Shown piece by piece: positions 27,128 to 36,327 of a DNA stretch of 64,000 nt. The DNA is from Chryseolinea sp. (lineage in GTDB: Bacteria > Bacteroidota > Bacteroidia > Cytophagales > Cyclobacteriaceae). The notes under the pieces are model-generated. The model saw only the letters and a program-made list of their open reading frames with translations, was not told where the DNA came from and ran no database searches. The DNA is taken from NCBI GenBank assembly GCA_025923195.1, contig JAICGJ010000010.1, positions 1-64,000 of the forward strand, read 5' to 3'. Numbering within the stretch: position 1 is the stretch's first letter; each line of letters begins with the position of its first letter. The position numbers and the translations under genes were made by a program.

Positions 27128-28384
27128 TTAGCCTAGTTTGAAAGCTTTTTTAACCTGATCAACATAATCAAGCTTCTCCCACGGAAAGAGTTCAACCTTC
27201 AATTTCTTTTCATTCTTCTTCCCTTTGTTGAAGACCTTTTCCACCATTTTCGATTCTCGTCCCATGTGGCCATAGGCTGCAGTCTCAGAATAAATAGGCG
27301 TTCTCAGGCCGAAGCGTTGCTCTATAAAATACGGTCGCATATCAAAGAGCTTACCGATTCGTTTTGCGATCTCCCCATCGTTCTGATTCACTTTCGAGGT
27401 CCCATATGTGTTGACGTATAATCCGACAGGCTGAGCTACACCGATGGCATAGGCGACTTGCACAAGAACTTCATCACAAACTCCCGCAGCGACGAGGTTC
27501 TTTGCTATATGCCTGGTCGCATACGCAGCTGACCTGTCGACCTTCGACGGGTCCTTACCGGAAAAAGCACCTCCTCCATGCGCTCCCTTACCGCCATAGG
27601 TATCGACTATGATCTTGCGGCCCGTAAGTCCTGTATCGCCATGAGGTCCGCCAATCACAAATTTACCAGTAGGGTTCACGTGATATTTAATATCATTTCC
27701 GAAAAGCTTTTGTACACGCTTCGGGAGTTTCTTCTTGATCCTGGGAATTACGACGTCAATGACATCTTGTCTAATCTTGCCTAACATGACAGTATCTTTA
27801 GCAAAATCATCATGTTGTGTGGAAATTACAATAGTATCGATTCGCTGCGGTTTGTTATCATCACTATACTCGATAGTCACCTGTGACTTTGCATCAGGAC
27901 GCAGGTATGTCATGAACTTTCCCTCTTTTCTCAGCTGAGAAAGCTCGCGAAGCAACAAGTGTGCGAGCTCGAGTGGCAATGGCATAAGGTTGTCTGTCTC
28001 ATTCGTGGCGTACCCAAACATCATCCCTTGGTCACCGGCACCCTGATCCGCCTTCTTTCTTCTTTCAACGCCTTGATTAATGTCGGGCGATTGCTCATGT
28101 ATTGCTGATATGATACCGCACGAATCTGCCTCAAACATATATTCACTCTTGGTGTATCCAATTCTCCGAATTACTTCGCGAGCTATGTCCTGAACGTCCA
28201 GATAGGCTTCGGACTTGACTTCTCCTGCCAAAACGACCTGCCCTGTGGTAACCAGCGTTTCGCAGGCTACTTTTGAATCGGGATCGTAGGCCAAAAAATA
28301 ATCTATTAAAGCGTCAGAGATCTGGTCAGCTACTTTGTCGGGATGTCCTTCAGAAACGGACTCCGATGTGAATAAATAGGGCAT
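27128..28384 (-). CDS. metK: S-adenosylmethionine synthetase
   Basis: Makes SAM from methionine and ATP. A 418-aa protein with signatures [12 protein letters not shown] and [16 protein letters not shown], the N-terminal [20 protein letters not shown] (ATP/Mg contacts) and [14 protein letters not shown]. Slightly longer than the roughly 385-aa E. coli enzyme because of a Lys-rich insert near the C-terminus, common in Bacteroidota. Own promoter at 28436-28465; no SAM riboswitch-like structure recognised in the 100-base upstream region. Confidence 0.97.
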   Translation of the reverse strand: MPYLFTSESVSEGHPDKVADQISDALIDYFLAYDPDSKVACETLVTTGQVVLAGEVKSEAYLDVQDIAREVIRRIGYTKSEYMFEADSCGIISAIHEQSPDINQGVERRKKADQGAGDQGMMFGYATNETDNLMPLPLELAHLLLRELSQLRKEGKFMTYLRPDAKSQVTIEYSDDNKPQRIDTIVISTQHDDFAKDTVMLGKIRQDVIDVVIPRIKKKLPKRVQKLFGNDIKYHVNPTGKFVIGGPHGDTGLTGRKIIVDTYGGKGAHGGGAFSGKDPSKVDRSAAYATRHIAKNLVAAGVCDEVLVQVAYAIGVAQPVGLYVNTYGTSKVNQNDGEIAKRIGKLFDMRPYFIEQRFGLRTPIYSETAAYGHMGRESKMVEKVFNKGKKNEKKLKVELFPWEKLDYVDQVKKAFKLG

Positions 28385-28435
28385 AAAGATTTGATGATTT
28401 TATTTCTAATGATTGGTTAAAAAAAAACGGAACGC

Positions 28436-28465
28436 CAAATTTAGATTGATTTCCTTAAAACCAAA
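28436..28465 (-). promoter_or_regulatory. Promoter of metK
   Basis: On the minus strand: TTTG (28465-28462), 18 bases, TAAATTTG (28443-28436). The -7 box is exact and the spacing is one base short of the usual range. The transcript would start near 28429, 45 bases before the start codon. Confidence 0.6.
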
Positions 28466-28486
28466 AGGCAGGCCAAAGTAACCCTC

Positions 28487-29197
28487 TTAAATATACAAAA
28501 ACAGGAAAACTGCCGGCGTTTTTGGCAGCTGCAGATCTCGCGTTTTCCATTGCTTTACCGGCAACGTTTTAATTTTCTCCTCGGGCCCCGTTAGGTCCAA
28601 TGCTATCGAAAGCATGGTTTCATTTTGAAGGTTGTTCACCAATAATTGTATGAGACGGTTGTTACGGTAAGGCGTTTCAATAAAAATCTGGGTTTGACTC
28701 TTTTGTCTGGACTCCTGTTCGAGATTCCGGATGGCCTTTGCGCATTCTTTCGCGGCGATCGGCAGGTAACCATGGAAGGCAAATTGTTGCCCATTCAATC
28801 CTGAGGCCATTAGGGCTAACAACAGTGACGAGGGTCCGACCAAGGGCACTACCTGAATATCATTTGTGTGGGCAAAGTTTACAGCAATTGAGCCAGGATC
28901 GGCAACACCAGGCACGCCTGCTTCTGAAATTATGCCGATATTTATCCCCTTGAATACCGGGGCAAATAAACGCGTCAGACTTTCAGTTCCAGTGTCTTTA
29001 TTGAGAAGTTGAAAATCCAGGGATTCGATTGACTGATATATTTTTAGATTGCCGAGGTACCTTCGGGCATTGCGTATATCCTCCACCAAGAAATGTTGAA
29101 TGGTTGGTAAGATTGCATAGACCTGTGGAGTGATTACAAGTTGCTGCGTACCCTCTGCAATGACATTTGGAATGAGATACAACTTTCCTTTGTTCAT
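28487..29197 (-). CDS. RsmI-like SAM-dependent methyltransferase (tetrapyrrole methylase fold)
   Basis: A 236-aa TP_methylase-fold protein: N-terminal GKLYLIPNVI (the G-x-LYLIPTPI region of RsmI), GIISEAGVPGVADPGS (the SAM-loop signature SDAGTPxISDPG), VVPLVGPSSLLLALMASGL, and ETPYRNN. RsmI 2'-O-methylates C1402 of 16S rRNA. This is the shorter Bacteroidota subfamily lacking the usual RsmI C-terminal extension, so rRNA methylation is likely but not certain. Divergent from the DUF2905 gene, 42 bases apart. Confidence 0.85.
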   Translation of the reverse strand: MNKGKLYLIPNVIAEGTQQLVITPQVYAILPTIQHFLVEDIRNARRYLGNLKIYQSIESLDFQLLNKDTGTESLTRLFAPVFKGINIGIISEAGVPGVADPGSIAVNFAHTNDIQVVPLVGPSSLLLALMASGLNGQQFAFHGYLPIAAKECAKAIRNLEQESRQKSQTQIFIETPYRNNRLIQLLVNNLQNETMLSIALDLTGPEEKIKTLPVKQWKTRDLQLPKTPAVFLFLYI

Positions 29198-29239
29198 TCA
29201 CAGGAAGACTTAAGTTTAATATTATTCTGAGAATCACGC

Positions 29240-29452
29240 ATGGGCAAATTTCTTATTATCATCGGAATTATCTGTATCGCCGCCGGGCTTTTAATTACCT
29301 ACTTCCCAAAAATTCCATTTCTTGGGAAACTCCCTGGTGATATAACCGTTGAACGTGAAAATTTCAAATTCTACTTTCCACTCATGACTAGTATTATTAT
29401 CAGCATTATACTTTCTCTTCTCATATTCCTCTACAACAAGTTCAAAAACTAG
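29240..29452 (+). CDS. DUF2905 family small membrane protein
   Basis: A 70-aa inner-membrane protein with two hydrophobic segments (3-20, 45-65) and, between them, the family pattern KIPFLGKLPGDITVERENFKFYFPL. Function unknown; the family is widespread in bacteria. Twenty-one bases before the transporter gene, so possibly co-transcribed. Confidence 0.9.
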   Translation: MGKFLIIIGIICIAAGLLITYFPKIPFLGKLPGDITVERENFKFYFPLMTSIIISIILSLLIFLYNKFKN

Positions 29453-29476
29453 TTAGTCTCTCCGACTTTCTCCTTG

Positions 29477-30385
29477 ATGTCTCAAAACAAATCCTACTCA
29501 TACTTCATTACAGGGGTAATCTTATCCCTGTTAGGAGCCATTTGCTTCTCAACGAAAGCGATCTTTGTAAAGTTAGCCTACCGGGAAACCGACGTCGACG
29601 CAGTTACATTGCTTGCCTTACGGATGATTTTTTCGTTGCCATTTTTTGCCGTGTCCGCCTGGTGGGCAACTTCGAAAAGCAGTAATGTTAAATTTACAGC
29701 GAAGCAGTGGGTAGCAGTCGCTCTTATTGGTTGTCTGGGGTATTATATAAGCAGCTTGTTGGATTTCATAGGTTTGCAGTATGTTACGGCCGGCATTGAG
29801 CGGTTAATACTTTTCGTGTATCCAACAATGGTTTTGCTCATGTCTGCATTAATATTTAAAGTTAATATCAACCGTGCTCAATGGATTGCGCTTGTCATCA
29901 CCTATGTGGGATTACTGGTAGCGTTTTGGGGAGAGGTTAGTTTTGTGGGCAAGTCAACTCAATTCTATTTAGGCGCTGGATCCATATTCATTTGCGCCAT
30001 TACATATGCGATGTATATCGTGGGAAGCGGTAAGATAATCCCTTCGGTCGGCGCTACGAAGTTCAATAGCTATGCCATGAGCTTCGCAGCGTTAGCCGTC
30101 ATTATCCATTTTTTTATCGCAAATGACAATTCGCTACTGTCTTTAGACTTTGAGATTTATGTCTACAGTTTCCTCATGGCTATTATTGGAACAGTAATTC
30201 CCTCGTATCTGGTGACTCAGGGCATCAACAGAGTAGGCTCGGATAACGCGGCTATCATTGGCAGTGTAGGGCCAGTTTCGACGATTGTACAGGCATATTT
30301 TTTTCTAAACGAACCCATCCACATGATGCAGATGTCGGGTACCGCTTTGATCCTAACAGGCATCTTGATAATTAGTAGAAAATAG
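29477..30385 (+). CDS. EamA/DMT-family transporter
   Basis: A 302-aa integral membrane protein from the ATG at 29477 (MSQNKSYSY). About ten transmembrane helices in two EamA repeats (about 8-145 and 160-300); FIGLQYVTAGIERLILFVYPTMVLL and IGSVGPVSTIVQAYFFLNEPI are the typical repeat ends. The drug/metabolite transporter superfamily exports small metabolites or amino acids; substrate not predictable. Follows DUF2905 in the same direction. Confidence 0.92.
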   Translation: MSQNKSYSYFITGVILSLLGAICFSTKAIFVKLAYRETDVDAVTLLALRMIFSLPFFAVSAWWATSKSSNVKFTAKQWVAVALIGCLGYYISSLLDFIGLQYVTAGIERLILFVYPTMVLLMSALIFKVNINRAQWIALVITYVGLLVAFWGEVSFVGKSTQFYLGAGSIFICAITYAMYIVGSGKIIPSVGATKFNSYAMSFAALAVIIHFFIANDNSLLSLDFEIYVYSFLMAIIGTVIPSYLVTQGINRVGSDNAAIIGSVGPVSTIVQAYFFLNEPIHMMQMSGTALILTGILIISRK

Positions 30386-30507
30386 GGCGTTTGAATGCCA
30401 GATTATTCCTATTTGGCCTCAAACTCTTCCGGAACGCACCATTCCACCCAGTATAATTTTACCGACTTCGGAAATCGTCATACCTTCAACACATTAATCG
30501 TGAAGCT

Positions 30508-31149
30508 ATGCGTATTTTAGCATTGATATTAGTCCTCTTTGCCATTCATACAGCTCATGGACAACCCAAGAGGTACACGTTCGTTTTCCTTCATCACAAG
30601 CCGTCTGCTGAAAAATTACCTAAAGACCAAATTGAAACCTTAATGGAGGGACACCTTGCTAATATTGAGCGACTCGCTAAGGAAGGTAAGCTCATCGTGG
30701 CTGGACCATTTGAAGGAGGCGGAGGTATTTTTATCCTCAACACTACTTCAAAAGAAGAAGCGCAAGAATGGTTGAGTTCGGATCCAGGTATACGGTCAAA
30801 ACGTTGGAATGTTGAAATGTTGCCGTTTTCGACCAGAATTGGTTCTTTGTGCCTTGCTAAAGAGCCTTATGAGATGGTCACATATGGCTTTATTCGTTTG
30901 GCCCAGTCGCAAACTGCACCTGCCGAGCAAGTCGCAGAAGCTTTGAAAAGGCATCAGGCTTTTGTATCCGAGCAGGCAGAAAACGGAAATCTGATTTCGG
31001 AAGGAGTCTTTGAACCCAGTGGGAATATCTTGATTCTGAGAGACACGACTTCGAACACCCTTGCATCGGATCCTGCGATTAAGCAAGGATTTTTGTCCGC
31101 CGAAACAAAGAAACTCTGGATCGCAAAAGGATCATTTTGCGAAAAATAA
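30508..31149 (+). CDS. Secreted protein with two YCII-like domains
   Basis: 213 aa. Signal peptide (about 1-19, MRILALILVLFAIHTAHGQ). Two tandem YciI-like (ferredoxin-fold) modules: about 22-110 (RYTFVFLHHKP, HLANIERLAKEGKLIVAGPFEGGGGIFIL) and about 120-210 (VTYGFIRLAQS, HQAFVSEQAENGNLISEGVFEPSGNILIL). Most YCII proteins are cytoplasmic single-domain proteins; a duplicated exported form is unusual though seen in Bacteroidota. The conserved His-Asp pair of YciI is only partly kept (His before each second helix). Function unknown. Convergent with the kinase gene, three bases between the stops. Confidence 0.82.
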   Translation: MRILALILVLFAIHTAHGQPKRYTFVFLHHKPSAEKLPKDQIETLMEGHLANIERLAKEGKLIVAGPFEGGGGIFILNTTSKEEAQEWLSSDPGIRSKRWNVEMLPFSTRIGSLCLAKEPYEMVTYGFIRLAQSQTAPAEQVAEALKRHQAFVSEQAENGNLISEGVFEPSGNILILRDTTSNTLASDPAIKQGFLSAETKKLWIAKGSFCEK

Positions 31150-31152
31150 GCC

Positions 31153-31782
31153 TTATTCAAAAAGATTATTCAGCTCATAATCCACTTTGTTGACTATCAA
31201 ACTGAAGTCGTCGATGTTCTCAACAAAGTCAAGCCGGTCTACATCTATCGTTAATAGCTTCCCGTCGCGATAATTTGAAATCCAGGTTTCGTATTGCTTG
31301 TTCAATTGTCTCAGGTAATCAAGCCTGATTGAATACTCAAAGTCCCTGCCTCTCTTTTCAATCTGCCTGACCAATTTGGGAACACTTGCCTTTAAATAGA
31401 TCAAAAGATCCGGAGGTTTAACGAATGTAATCATGGACTGAAATATTTCCATGTAGTTCATGTAATCGCGATCCGTCATGTAGCCGCTTTGATGCAGGTT
31501 CGCAGCAAAAATATATGCGTCTTCATATATGGTTCGATCCTGGATCGTAGGTTTTGGATTACCGTGAATTTCATTAACCTGTCTGAAGCGACTGTTTAAA
31601 AAAAATATCTGCACATGGAACGCCCACTTGCTCATATCCTGGTAGAAGTCGCGCAAGTAGGGATTGTTATCTACTGATTCGTACAGGGGGTTCCATCCGT
31701 AGTGTTTAGCAAGCTTTTCAGTAAGTGAAGTCTTTCCAGAACCTATATTTCCGCAAACCGCGATGTGCTTCAACCTAGTCAT
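31153..31782 (-). CDS. Deoxynucleoside kinase
   Basis: Phosphorylates deoxynucleosides for dNTP salvage. 209 aa of the dNK/dGK-dAK family: P-loop GNIGSGKTS (11-19), catalytic-region QDRTIYEDAYIFA (the DRS/DRT motif), LIYLKASVPKLVRQIEKRGRDFE (lid region with Arg residues) and YLRQLNKQYETWI. Deoxyadenosine/deoxyguanosine preference is typical for bacterial members. Forty bases downstream of the corA gene, in the same direction. Confidence 0.92.
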   Translation of the reverse strand: MTRLKHIAVCGNIGSGKTSLTEKLAKHYGWNPLYESVDNNPYLRDFYQDMSKWAFHVQIFFLNSRFRQVNEIHGNPKPTIQDRTIYEDAYIFAANLHQSGYMTDRDYMNYMEIFQSMITFVKPPDLLIYLKASVPKLVRQIEKRGRDFEYSIRLDYLRQLNKQYETWISNYRDGKLLTIDVDRLDFVENIDDFSLIVNKVDYELNNLFE

Positions 31783-31821
31783 GGAGAAAGAGACACTTAG
31801 ACTGCTTGGAAAAACCAGGGA

Positions 31822-32772
31822 TCATAGCCACTTCTTCCGTTTGAAGTACCATAAAAAAATCATCGATGAAAAAACCATGAGCGCAATGGCGAAAGGATAT
31901 CCCGAGGCCCATTGTAGCTCGGGCATAAATTGAAAGTTCATTCCATAGATGCTCGCAATCAATGTTGGAGGCATAAAAATTACAGTAACTACCGTGAAGA
32001 TCTTTATCACCTGGTTTTGCTCAATGTTGACCAGACCCAGGAAAGTATTTTGCATATATTCCAGCCGCTCGGAACTAAACTGCGAATGTTGGAGAAGCGA
32101 TGCAATATCTTTCATGATGATCTTTAGCCTTTCATTTTCAATTTTATTAAACTCAGGTATTCTGATCAACGAGCTGACAACACGTTGCTTTTCAGTGGTC
32201 GTTTCATGCAGTAACATGACGTTCTCTTGTAGTTGAGCAATGCCTAACAGCAGATCTTCTTTCAGTGAGCGCTTGGCAATCATTTCTTTGCTGATAAGAT
32301 TAACCTTCCTGTTGATGCCTTCAATTAAATCGGCATCGCTATCAATATGTGTTTCTAATATCGAAAGGAAAACATCAAGTCCGTGTTCTTTCAACTCCGT
32401 AGATGCAGGCTTCAGTTTCCGGACCGTTTCGGCAAAAATCCTAAGATCACCCTGGCGGTAGGTAAAAAGTATGTTGCCTTTCAGGATGAATGTTGTATTC
32501 TGCACTGTTAGTTCTCCATCGCTGGAAACTACACCCAAATTGATTTCAATGGTTTCCTCCGTTTCCAAAAACCTGGAGCTGCTTTCGATTTCCTGAAGTT
32601 CAAGGGATGTAAAAAATTCTATTTTAAATTTCTTTTCAATAAAGTCTTTTTCTTCCTGTGTGGGATTTTGGAGGTCGATCCAGATGATATTGTCAGTATT
32701 ATTAATCTCATCGAAGGAAATATTTTTGTACTGAGTAATTCTCCCATGGACTGACGTGTAGACCCTTATCAT
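31822..32772 (-). CDS. corA: CorA-family magnesium/divalent cation transporter
   Basis: 316 aa: a cytoplasmic alpha/beta N-terminal domain and long helices, then two C-terminal transmembrane segments with the selectivity motif Gly277-Met278-Asn279 (SIYGMNFQFMPEL) between them and a basic C-terminal end (KRKKWL). The GMN motif and MPEL loop are diagnostic for CorA. Pentameric inner-membrane Mg2+ (or Co2+/Ni2+) channel. Upstream of the deoxynucleoside kinase gene. Confidence 0.93.
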   Translation of the reverse strand: MIRVYTSVHGRITQYKNISFDEINNTDNIIWIDLQNPTQEEKDFIEKKFKIEFFTSLELQEIESSSRFLETEETIEINLGVVSSDGELTVQNTTFILKGNILFTYRQGDLRIFAETVRKLKPASTELKEHGLDVFLSILETHIDSDADLIEGINRKVNLISKEMIAKRSLKEDLLLGIAQLQENVMLLHETTTEKQRVVSSLIRIPEFNKIENERLKIIMKDIASLLQHSQFSSERLEYMQNTFLGLVNIEQNQVIKIFTVVTVIFMPPTLIASIYGMNFQFMPELQWASGYPFAIALMVFSSMIFLWYFKRKKWL

Positions 32773-32839
32773 AATCTCATTTAGTTGCTACCAAGTTATG
32801 ACCAATATTTTAATTGACATGAGGTATTGCATGTTAAAG

Positions 32840-32872
32840 AAAAAGACCTGCCAGGTTAAAACCCAACAGGTC
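32840..32872 (-). terminator. Intrinsic terminator after the 33462-32899 lipoprotein gene
   Basis: GACCTG (32845-32850) pairs with CAGGTC (32867-32872), with further pairing inside (AGGTT with AACCC). On the minus strand it is followed by five T and a T-rich tail. It separates the lipoprotein gene from corA. Confidence 0.75.
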
Positions 32873-32898
32873 CAATTCAACCTGTAAAAGAATCTTTA

Positions 32899-33462
32899 CT
32901 ATGTCTCATCATCCTTGTCCGCCTCGTCCGCTTTCTTAATTTCCTCATCGATAATCTTTTCTATGACTTCACGCTGGCGTTCATCGATCGTGTTATCGAC
33001 CTTTGCCTGTTTCTTCATGAAGCGTAGCATTGCATTCTTCTTTATTTCATAAGCGATGAACACTGTATATTCTTTCGTTTTCTCGTTGTAATATTTTTCT
33101 TCTCCCATTTTACGAAGATCCGCCAAGTTAGTATTCATAACTTGTCTGACAAGACTTTGAAACTTGTCGGCAACATCGGCTCCTTTTTCATTTTCTGTTT
33201 GTCCCAAATACTGGTCAGCAACCTGCTTCATTGTTGTGTTAACCTGGCCAGCAAGTTGCGCTTTGGCATCAATATCTGCTTTACCTCTTGCAATATTATC
33301 CTGAGAACTCACGCCCTTGCCTGAGGCTCGAAAAAACCTGTTGTTTGACTCATATGCATTGCCTCTAAATGGCTCTTTAACTTTTTTTCCCAATGGGCCG
33401 GGTGAGCAACCCGTCCAGAACACCACACAAAAACCTATGGCAAGTGCGTTTACAGACTTCAT
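32899..33462 (-). CDS. Uncharacterised lipoprotein (LPP20-like)
   Basis: 187 aa from the ATG at 33462: signal peptide MKSVNALAIGFCVVFWTGC with a lipobox (Cys19), then SPGPLGKKVKEPF. The frame extends upstream to 33675, but that part overlaps the methyltransferase gene and lacks a signal peptide, so I reject it. The mature part is mostly helical and ends in a highly charged tail (KKADEADKDDET). A pattern SSQDNIARGKADIDAKAQLAGQV followed by KEYTVFIAYEIKK resembles LPP20-type lipoproteins, which are of unknown function. Follows the methyltransferase by 67 bases; has its own terminator. Confidence 0.7.
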   Translation of the reverse strand: MKSVNALAIGFCVVFWTGCSPGPLGKKVKEPFRGNAYESNNRFFRASGKGVSSQDNIARGKADIDAKAQLAGQVNTTMKQVADQYLGQTENEKGADVADKFQSLVRQVMNTNLADLRKMGEEKYYNEKTKEYTVFIAYEIKKNAMLRFMKKQAKVDNTIDERQREVIEKIIDEEIKKADEADKDDET

Positions 33463-33529
33463 AAGGAGCGCAAGTGAATTTGTGACTAAAGTACGAAAAA
33501 TTGTGCCAGACAAATAGCATGAAATGCCC

Positions 33530-34249
33530 TCAAAAGCCCCTGGAAGGCACTCTGGCAATGACCTGCCATCTAAAGGCCCATTTCCACTGAATCGTAAAAT
33601 CCCAGGTCTGAGATGCCTGAAGAATTTTTTCCAATTCCGATTTCTTAAAAGCGCGAAGTACCGAAAGTGGTGCATCGTATTTAACCATCGAGGATTTTGA
33701 AAAAAATTGTGTTAGTAACTTGATGGAATAGTAAGCTAGCCAATGGCGGTGTATATCGTTTATTACATATCCTAACGAAACTTGCTGCCTCAGCCGGCTG
33801 AAAAATTCAGTGAGCTGGTCATCGGCAAAGTGGTGATAGAAAAGTGTTCCGATCACTATATCGTATTCCTGATCGTGAAATTCTTTGCTGAAAATGTTAA
33901 GCGTTCGCAGATGAATATTTGGGCAATCGCTTAGGTTTTTTTTGGCGATTGCAATAATGTTTGGATTTGCGTCAATTCCGACAAGATTGAGGTTGAGTCC
34001 CTTCTGCCTTCCCCACAAATCAATGTTCCGTAGCATTTCCCCACTGCCGCACCCCAGGTCTGCGATGGTTATTGTACTGTCCGGAAATGATTTTATCAAT
34101 TGGCCAATAGCCCCCAATGTAATCTTGTTTCCTCCAAGCCACTTGTTAATGAATTCCAATTCGCGCAAGGTTTGTTCGAGAACATCGCCGGAACATTCCA
34201 GATCGTCCATGACTTCAACTTCGGCTGACCTGTTCAAAAAATCTGGCAT
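33530..34249 (-). CDS. SAM-dependent methyltransferase of the type III PKS cluster
   Basis: A 239-aa class I methyltransferase: motif I ADLGCGSGE (63-71), LVGIDANPN (acidic end of strand 2, Asp88 region), and IVIGTLFYHHFADDQLTEF (motif around strand 4), then a C-terminal cap. Its start lies three bases after the stop of the polyketide synthase gene, so the two are surely co-expressed. In Streptomyces griseus the srs locus pairs a type III synthase with a methyltransferase and a flavoprotein hydroxylase; by analogy this enzyme would O- or C-methylate the synthase product. Substrate is inference. Confidence 0.88.
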   Translation of the reverse strand: MPDFLNRSAEVEVMDDLECSGDVLEQTLRELEFINKWLGGNKITLGAIGQLIKSFPDSTITIADLGCGSGEMLRNIDLWGRQKGLNLNLVGIDANPNIIAIAKKNLSDCPNIHLRTLNIFSKEFHDQEYDIVIGTLFYHHFADDQLTEFFSRLRQQVSLGYVINDIHRHWLAYYSIKLLTQFFSKSSMVKYDAPLSVLRAFKKSELEKILQASQTWDFTIQWKWAFRWQVIARVPSRGF

Positions 34250-34252
34250 AGA

Positions 34253-35356
34253 CTAGTTCATTTCTATTTTCAATACCATGCTTTCTATGGTTAGCCCAGG
34301 TCCGAAAGCACAACTTAAGATATACTCTCCGTCGTCTTCCTGACGAAGTCGGCTGCGTATTGCGTGAAGTACAAAGAGAATTGTTGGAGAAGACATGTTG
34401 CCATAATTGCGTAAGACACAATAGGCGGCCCGGTTTTTTTCTTTAGGCAAGTCCAATGCTTGTTCAATGTTTTCAAGAATTTTTTTCCCGCCCGGATGGA
34501 TCGCAAAAAAACGGATGTCTTGTATCTTCTTGGAAATTTTATTAAGAAGGGTCTCAGTCAGCCCAGAGATACCACTTTTGATGATAGAGGGCACGTAGGT
34601 GGAAAGTCTCATCTCGAAACCGAGGTCACCAATGGTCCATGCCATGTCCTGATCGCTTTTCGCCATCAGCGCACTATGAAAACTCTCCGGCATGAGGCGT
34701 ATCCCTTGGCTAGTTCGGGACTCTATCAGCAAAGCCGCTGAACCGTCTGCGAATAATGCATTCGCCAATAGGTTGTCTTCAGTTGGTTTTTTTTGAAAGT
34801 GGAGACTGCAAAGTTCAGTGCAAACGATCAGTACCTTGGCTTTGTTATCTTGATGGCAAAATGCGTCTGCCACTTTTATCGCATTGAATGCTGCATAACA
34901 TCCCATGAAATTAATACCGGTGCGATGAACAGAAGTCGAAAGGTTGTACTTCTTAACCAAATCAATATCGAGTCCAGGCGCATACATGCCCGTACAGCAG
35001 ACCACTATAAGGTGCGTCACATCCCCAATATTGAATGACGGAATGGTCTGCAACATGTTATCAATGGCGTGCGAGCTTAGGTTGACGACATGCTCCCGAA
35101 AAAAGGCCAGTCTTTTTTCAGTTGTAGGAAACGGCTCAAAATCGGGTGAATTGGAATAGAAAGTAAAATCGTTCACCTTGCCGTAATCCTGCAAGACCGA
35201 GTGTCGGTAATCTATTCCGCTCGCTCTAAAGATCGTATGGAGCAATCTGCTTTCATTGTGGCTGAGCTGCATAGCTTTCACCATAAAATCCGCAATTTCG
35301 GACTGACTAAATCTGTTAGGTGGGTTAGCAATCCCAATCGCGGTGATGTAGCTCAT
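34253..35356 (-). CDS. Type III polyketide synthase (chalcone/stilbene synthase superfamily)
   Basis: A 367-aa thiolase-fold synthase that extends an acyl-CoA starter with malonyl-CoA and cyclises the chain to a pyrone or resorcinol. Catalytic triad complete: Cys153 (NFMGCYAAFNAI), His287 (FAIHPGGKKIL) and Asn320 (YGNMSSPT). Length and motifs are those of bacterial alkylresorcinol/alkylpyrone synthases; chain length and ring type cannot be read from sequence. Followed by a methyltransferase (three-base gap). The UbiA prenyltransferase gene is divergent with 71 bases between the starts, and a FAD oxidoreductase lies 1.4 kb further on. The shared divergent promoter region suggests joint control. 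Confidence 0.94.
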   Translation of the reverse strand: MSYITAIGIANPPNRFSQSEIADFMVKAMQLSHNESRLLHTIFRASGIDYRHSVLQDYGKVNDFTFYSNSPDFEPFPTTEKRLAFFREHVVNLSSHAIDNMLQTIPSFNIGDVTHLIVVCCTGMYAPGLDIDLVKKYNLSTSVHRTGINFMGCYAAFNAIKVADAFCHQDNKAKVLIVCTELCSLHFQKKPTEDNLLANALFADGSAALLIESRTSQGIRLMPESFHSALMAKSDQDMAWTIGDLGFEMRLSTYVPSIIKSGISGLTETLLNKISKKIQDIRFFAIHPGGKKILENIEQALDLPKEKNRAAYCVLRNYGNMSSPTILFVLHAIRSRLRQEDDGEYILSCAFGPGLTIESMVLKIEMN

Positions 35357-35427
35357 TTATTTAATATATTCAAAAAACTATAATTTACGGATAGCTGTTC
35401 AAACAGCACTGTCAAAAATTTCGCACC

Positions 35428-36315
35428 ATGTTTTCGTCTTCTTCCTGGCTTCACCTGCGCATCCCCTTTTCTTACTTCCTGCTACCCGTATTTCTCTTTA
35501 GCCTGGCGACCTCACCTAACTTCAATGGGAAACTTTTGCTTTGGACTTTTGTTATCGTTCACTTCTTCCTTTACCCCGCCAGCAATGGCTATAATAGTTA
35601 TTTTGATAAAGATGAAAAAAGCATTGGCGGGTTACAAAACCCACCGCCTGTTGATAAAGGTTTGTACTACTTATCACTCATTTTTGACGGTATCGCGATC
35701 GCATTGGGCCTTATTTTTATAAATGTGACCTTTGCAGCCATGCTGTTTGTATACGGCTTGGTCTCTAAAGCGTATAGTCATCCCTGGGTTAGGCTCAAAA
35801 AATATCCTATACTGGGCTGGCTAGTCGCAGGTCTATTCCAGGGTTTGTTCACGTTTGTAATGTGCTATACCGGTATCAATAACTATGGTTTGGAAAATGC
35901 CTTAAGCCCTTTTGTGTTAATACCGGGGATCTTATGCACCATCATGCTTTGGGCAAATTATCCGATGACTCAAATCTATCAGCACGAGGAGGATGCCAAA
36001 CGAGGCGATGTGACGATCAGCAGATTGTTGGGTATCCGTGGTACGTTCTATTTTGTGAGCGCAACATTTAGTGTCGTAACTATTGGCTTTGCACTGTATT
36101 TGCAGAACTTGGAGTCTAAATATGCATGGTTGTTCCTTATCGCTTTGTTCCCTGTCGTTGCATATTTCTTTTTCTGGTTCTTCCAGACCTATCAGGATGA
36201 GACCAAAGCCGACTACAAACATACAATGTGGATGAATTTCATTTCGGCAACCTGCTTAAATGCATTCTTCCTCTACTTGTTTCTGGATAGAACTCACGTT
36301 GCTCAAACATTTTGA
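35428..36315 (+). CDS. UbiA-family prenyltransferase
   Basis: A 295-aa inner-membrane protein with about nine hydrophobic segments. First Asp-rich motif Asn56-x3-Asp60-x-Asp62 (NSYFDKDEKSIGG); second motif is less canonical: QHEEDAKRGD (185-194), followed by VTISRLLG as in UbiA proteins. Between them AYSHPWVRLKKYPILG matches the family loop. UbiA enzymes attach an isoprenoid chain to an aromatic or other acceptor. Divergently arranged with the type III synthase, so the acceptor could be the resorcinol/quinone product; that is inference. Alternative role: an ordinary quinone, haem or lipid prenyltransferase. Confidence 0.88.
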   Translation: MFSSSSWLHLRIPFSYFLLPVFLFSLATSPNFNGKLLLWTFVIVHFFLYPASNGYNSYFDKDEKSIGGLQNPPPVDKGLYYLSLIFDGIAIALGLIFINVTFAAMLFVYGLVSKAYSHPWVRLKKYPILGWLVAGLFQGLFTFVMCYTGINNYGLENALSPFVLIPGILCTIMLWANYPMTQIYQHEEDAKRGDVTISRLLGIRGTFYFVSATFSVVTIGFALYLQNLESKYAWLFLIALFPVVAYFFFWFFQTYQDETKADYKHTMWMNFISATCLNAFFLYLFLDRTHVAQTF

Positions 36316-36327
36316 ATGACCGTGGGT

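Noticed and set aside
33463-33675. N-terminal extension of the LPP20-like lipoprotein frame
   Set aside because: It overlaps the methyltransferase gene and would hide the clear lipoprotein signal peptide starting at 33462.
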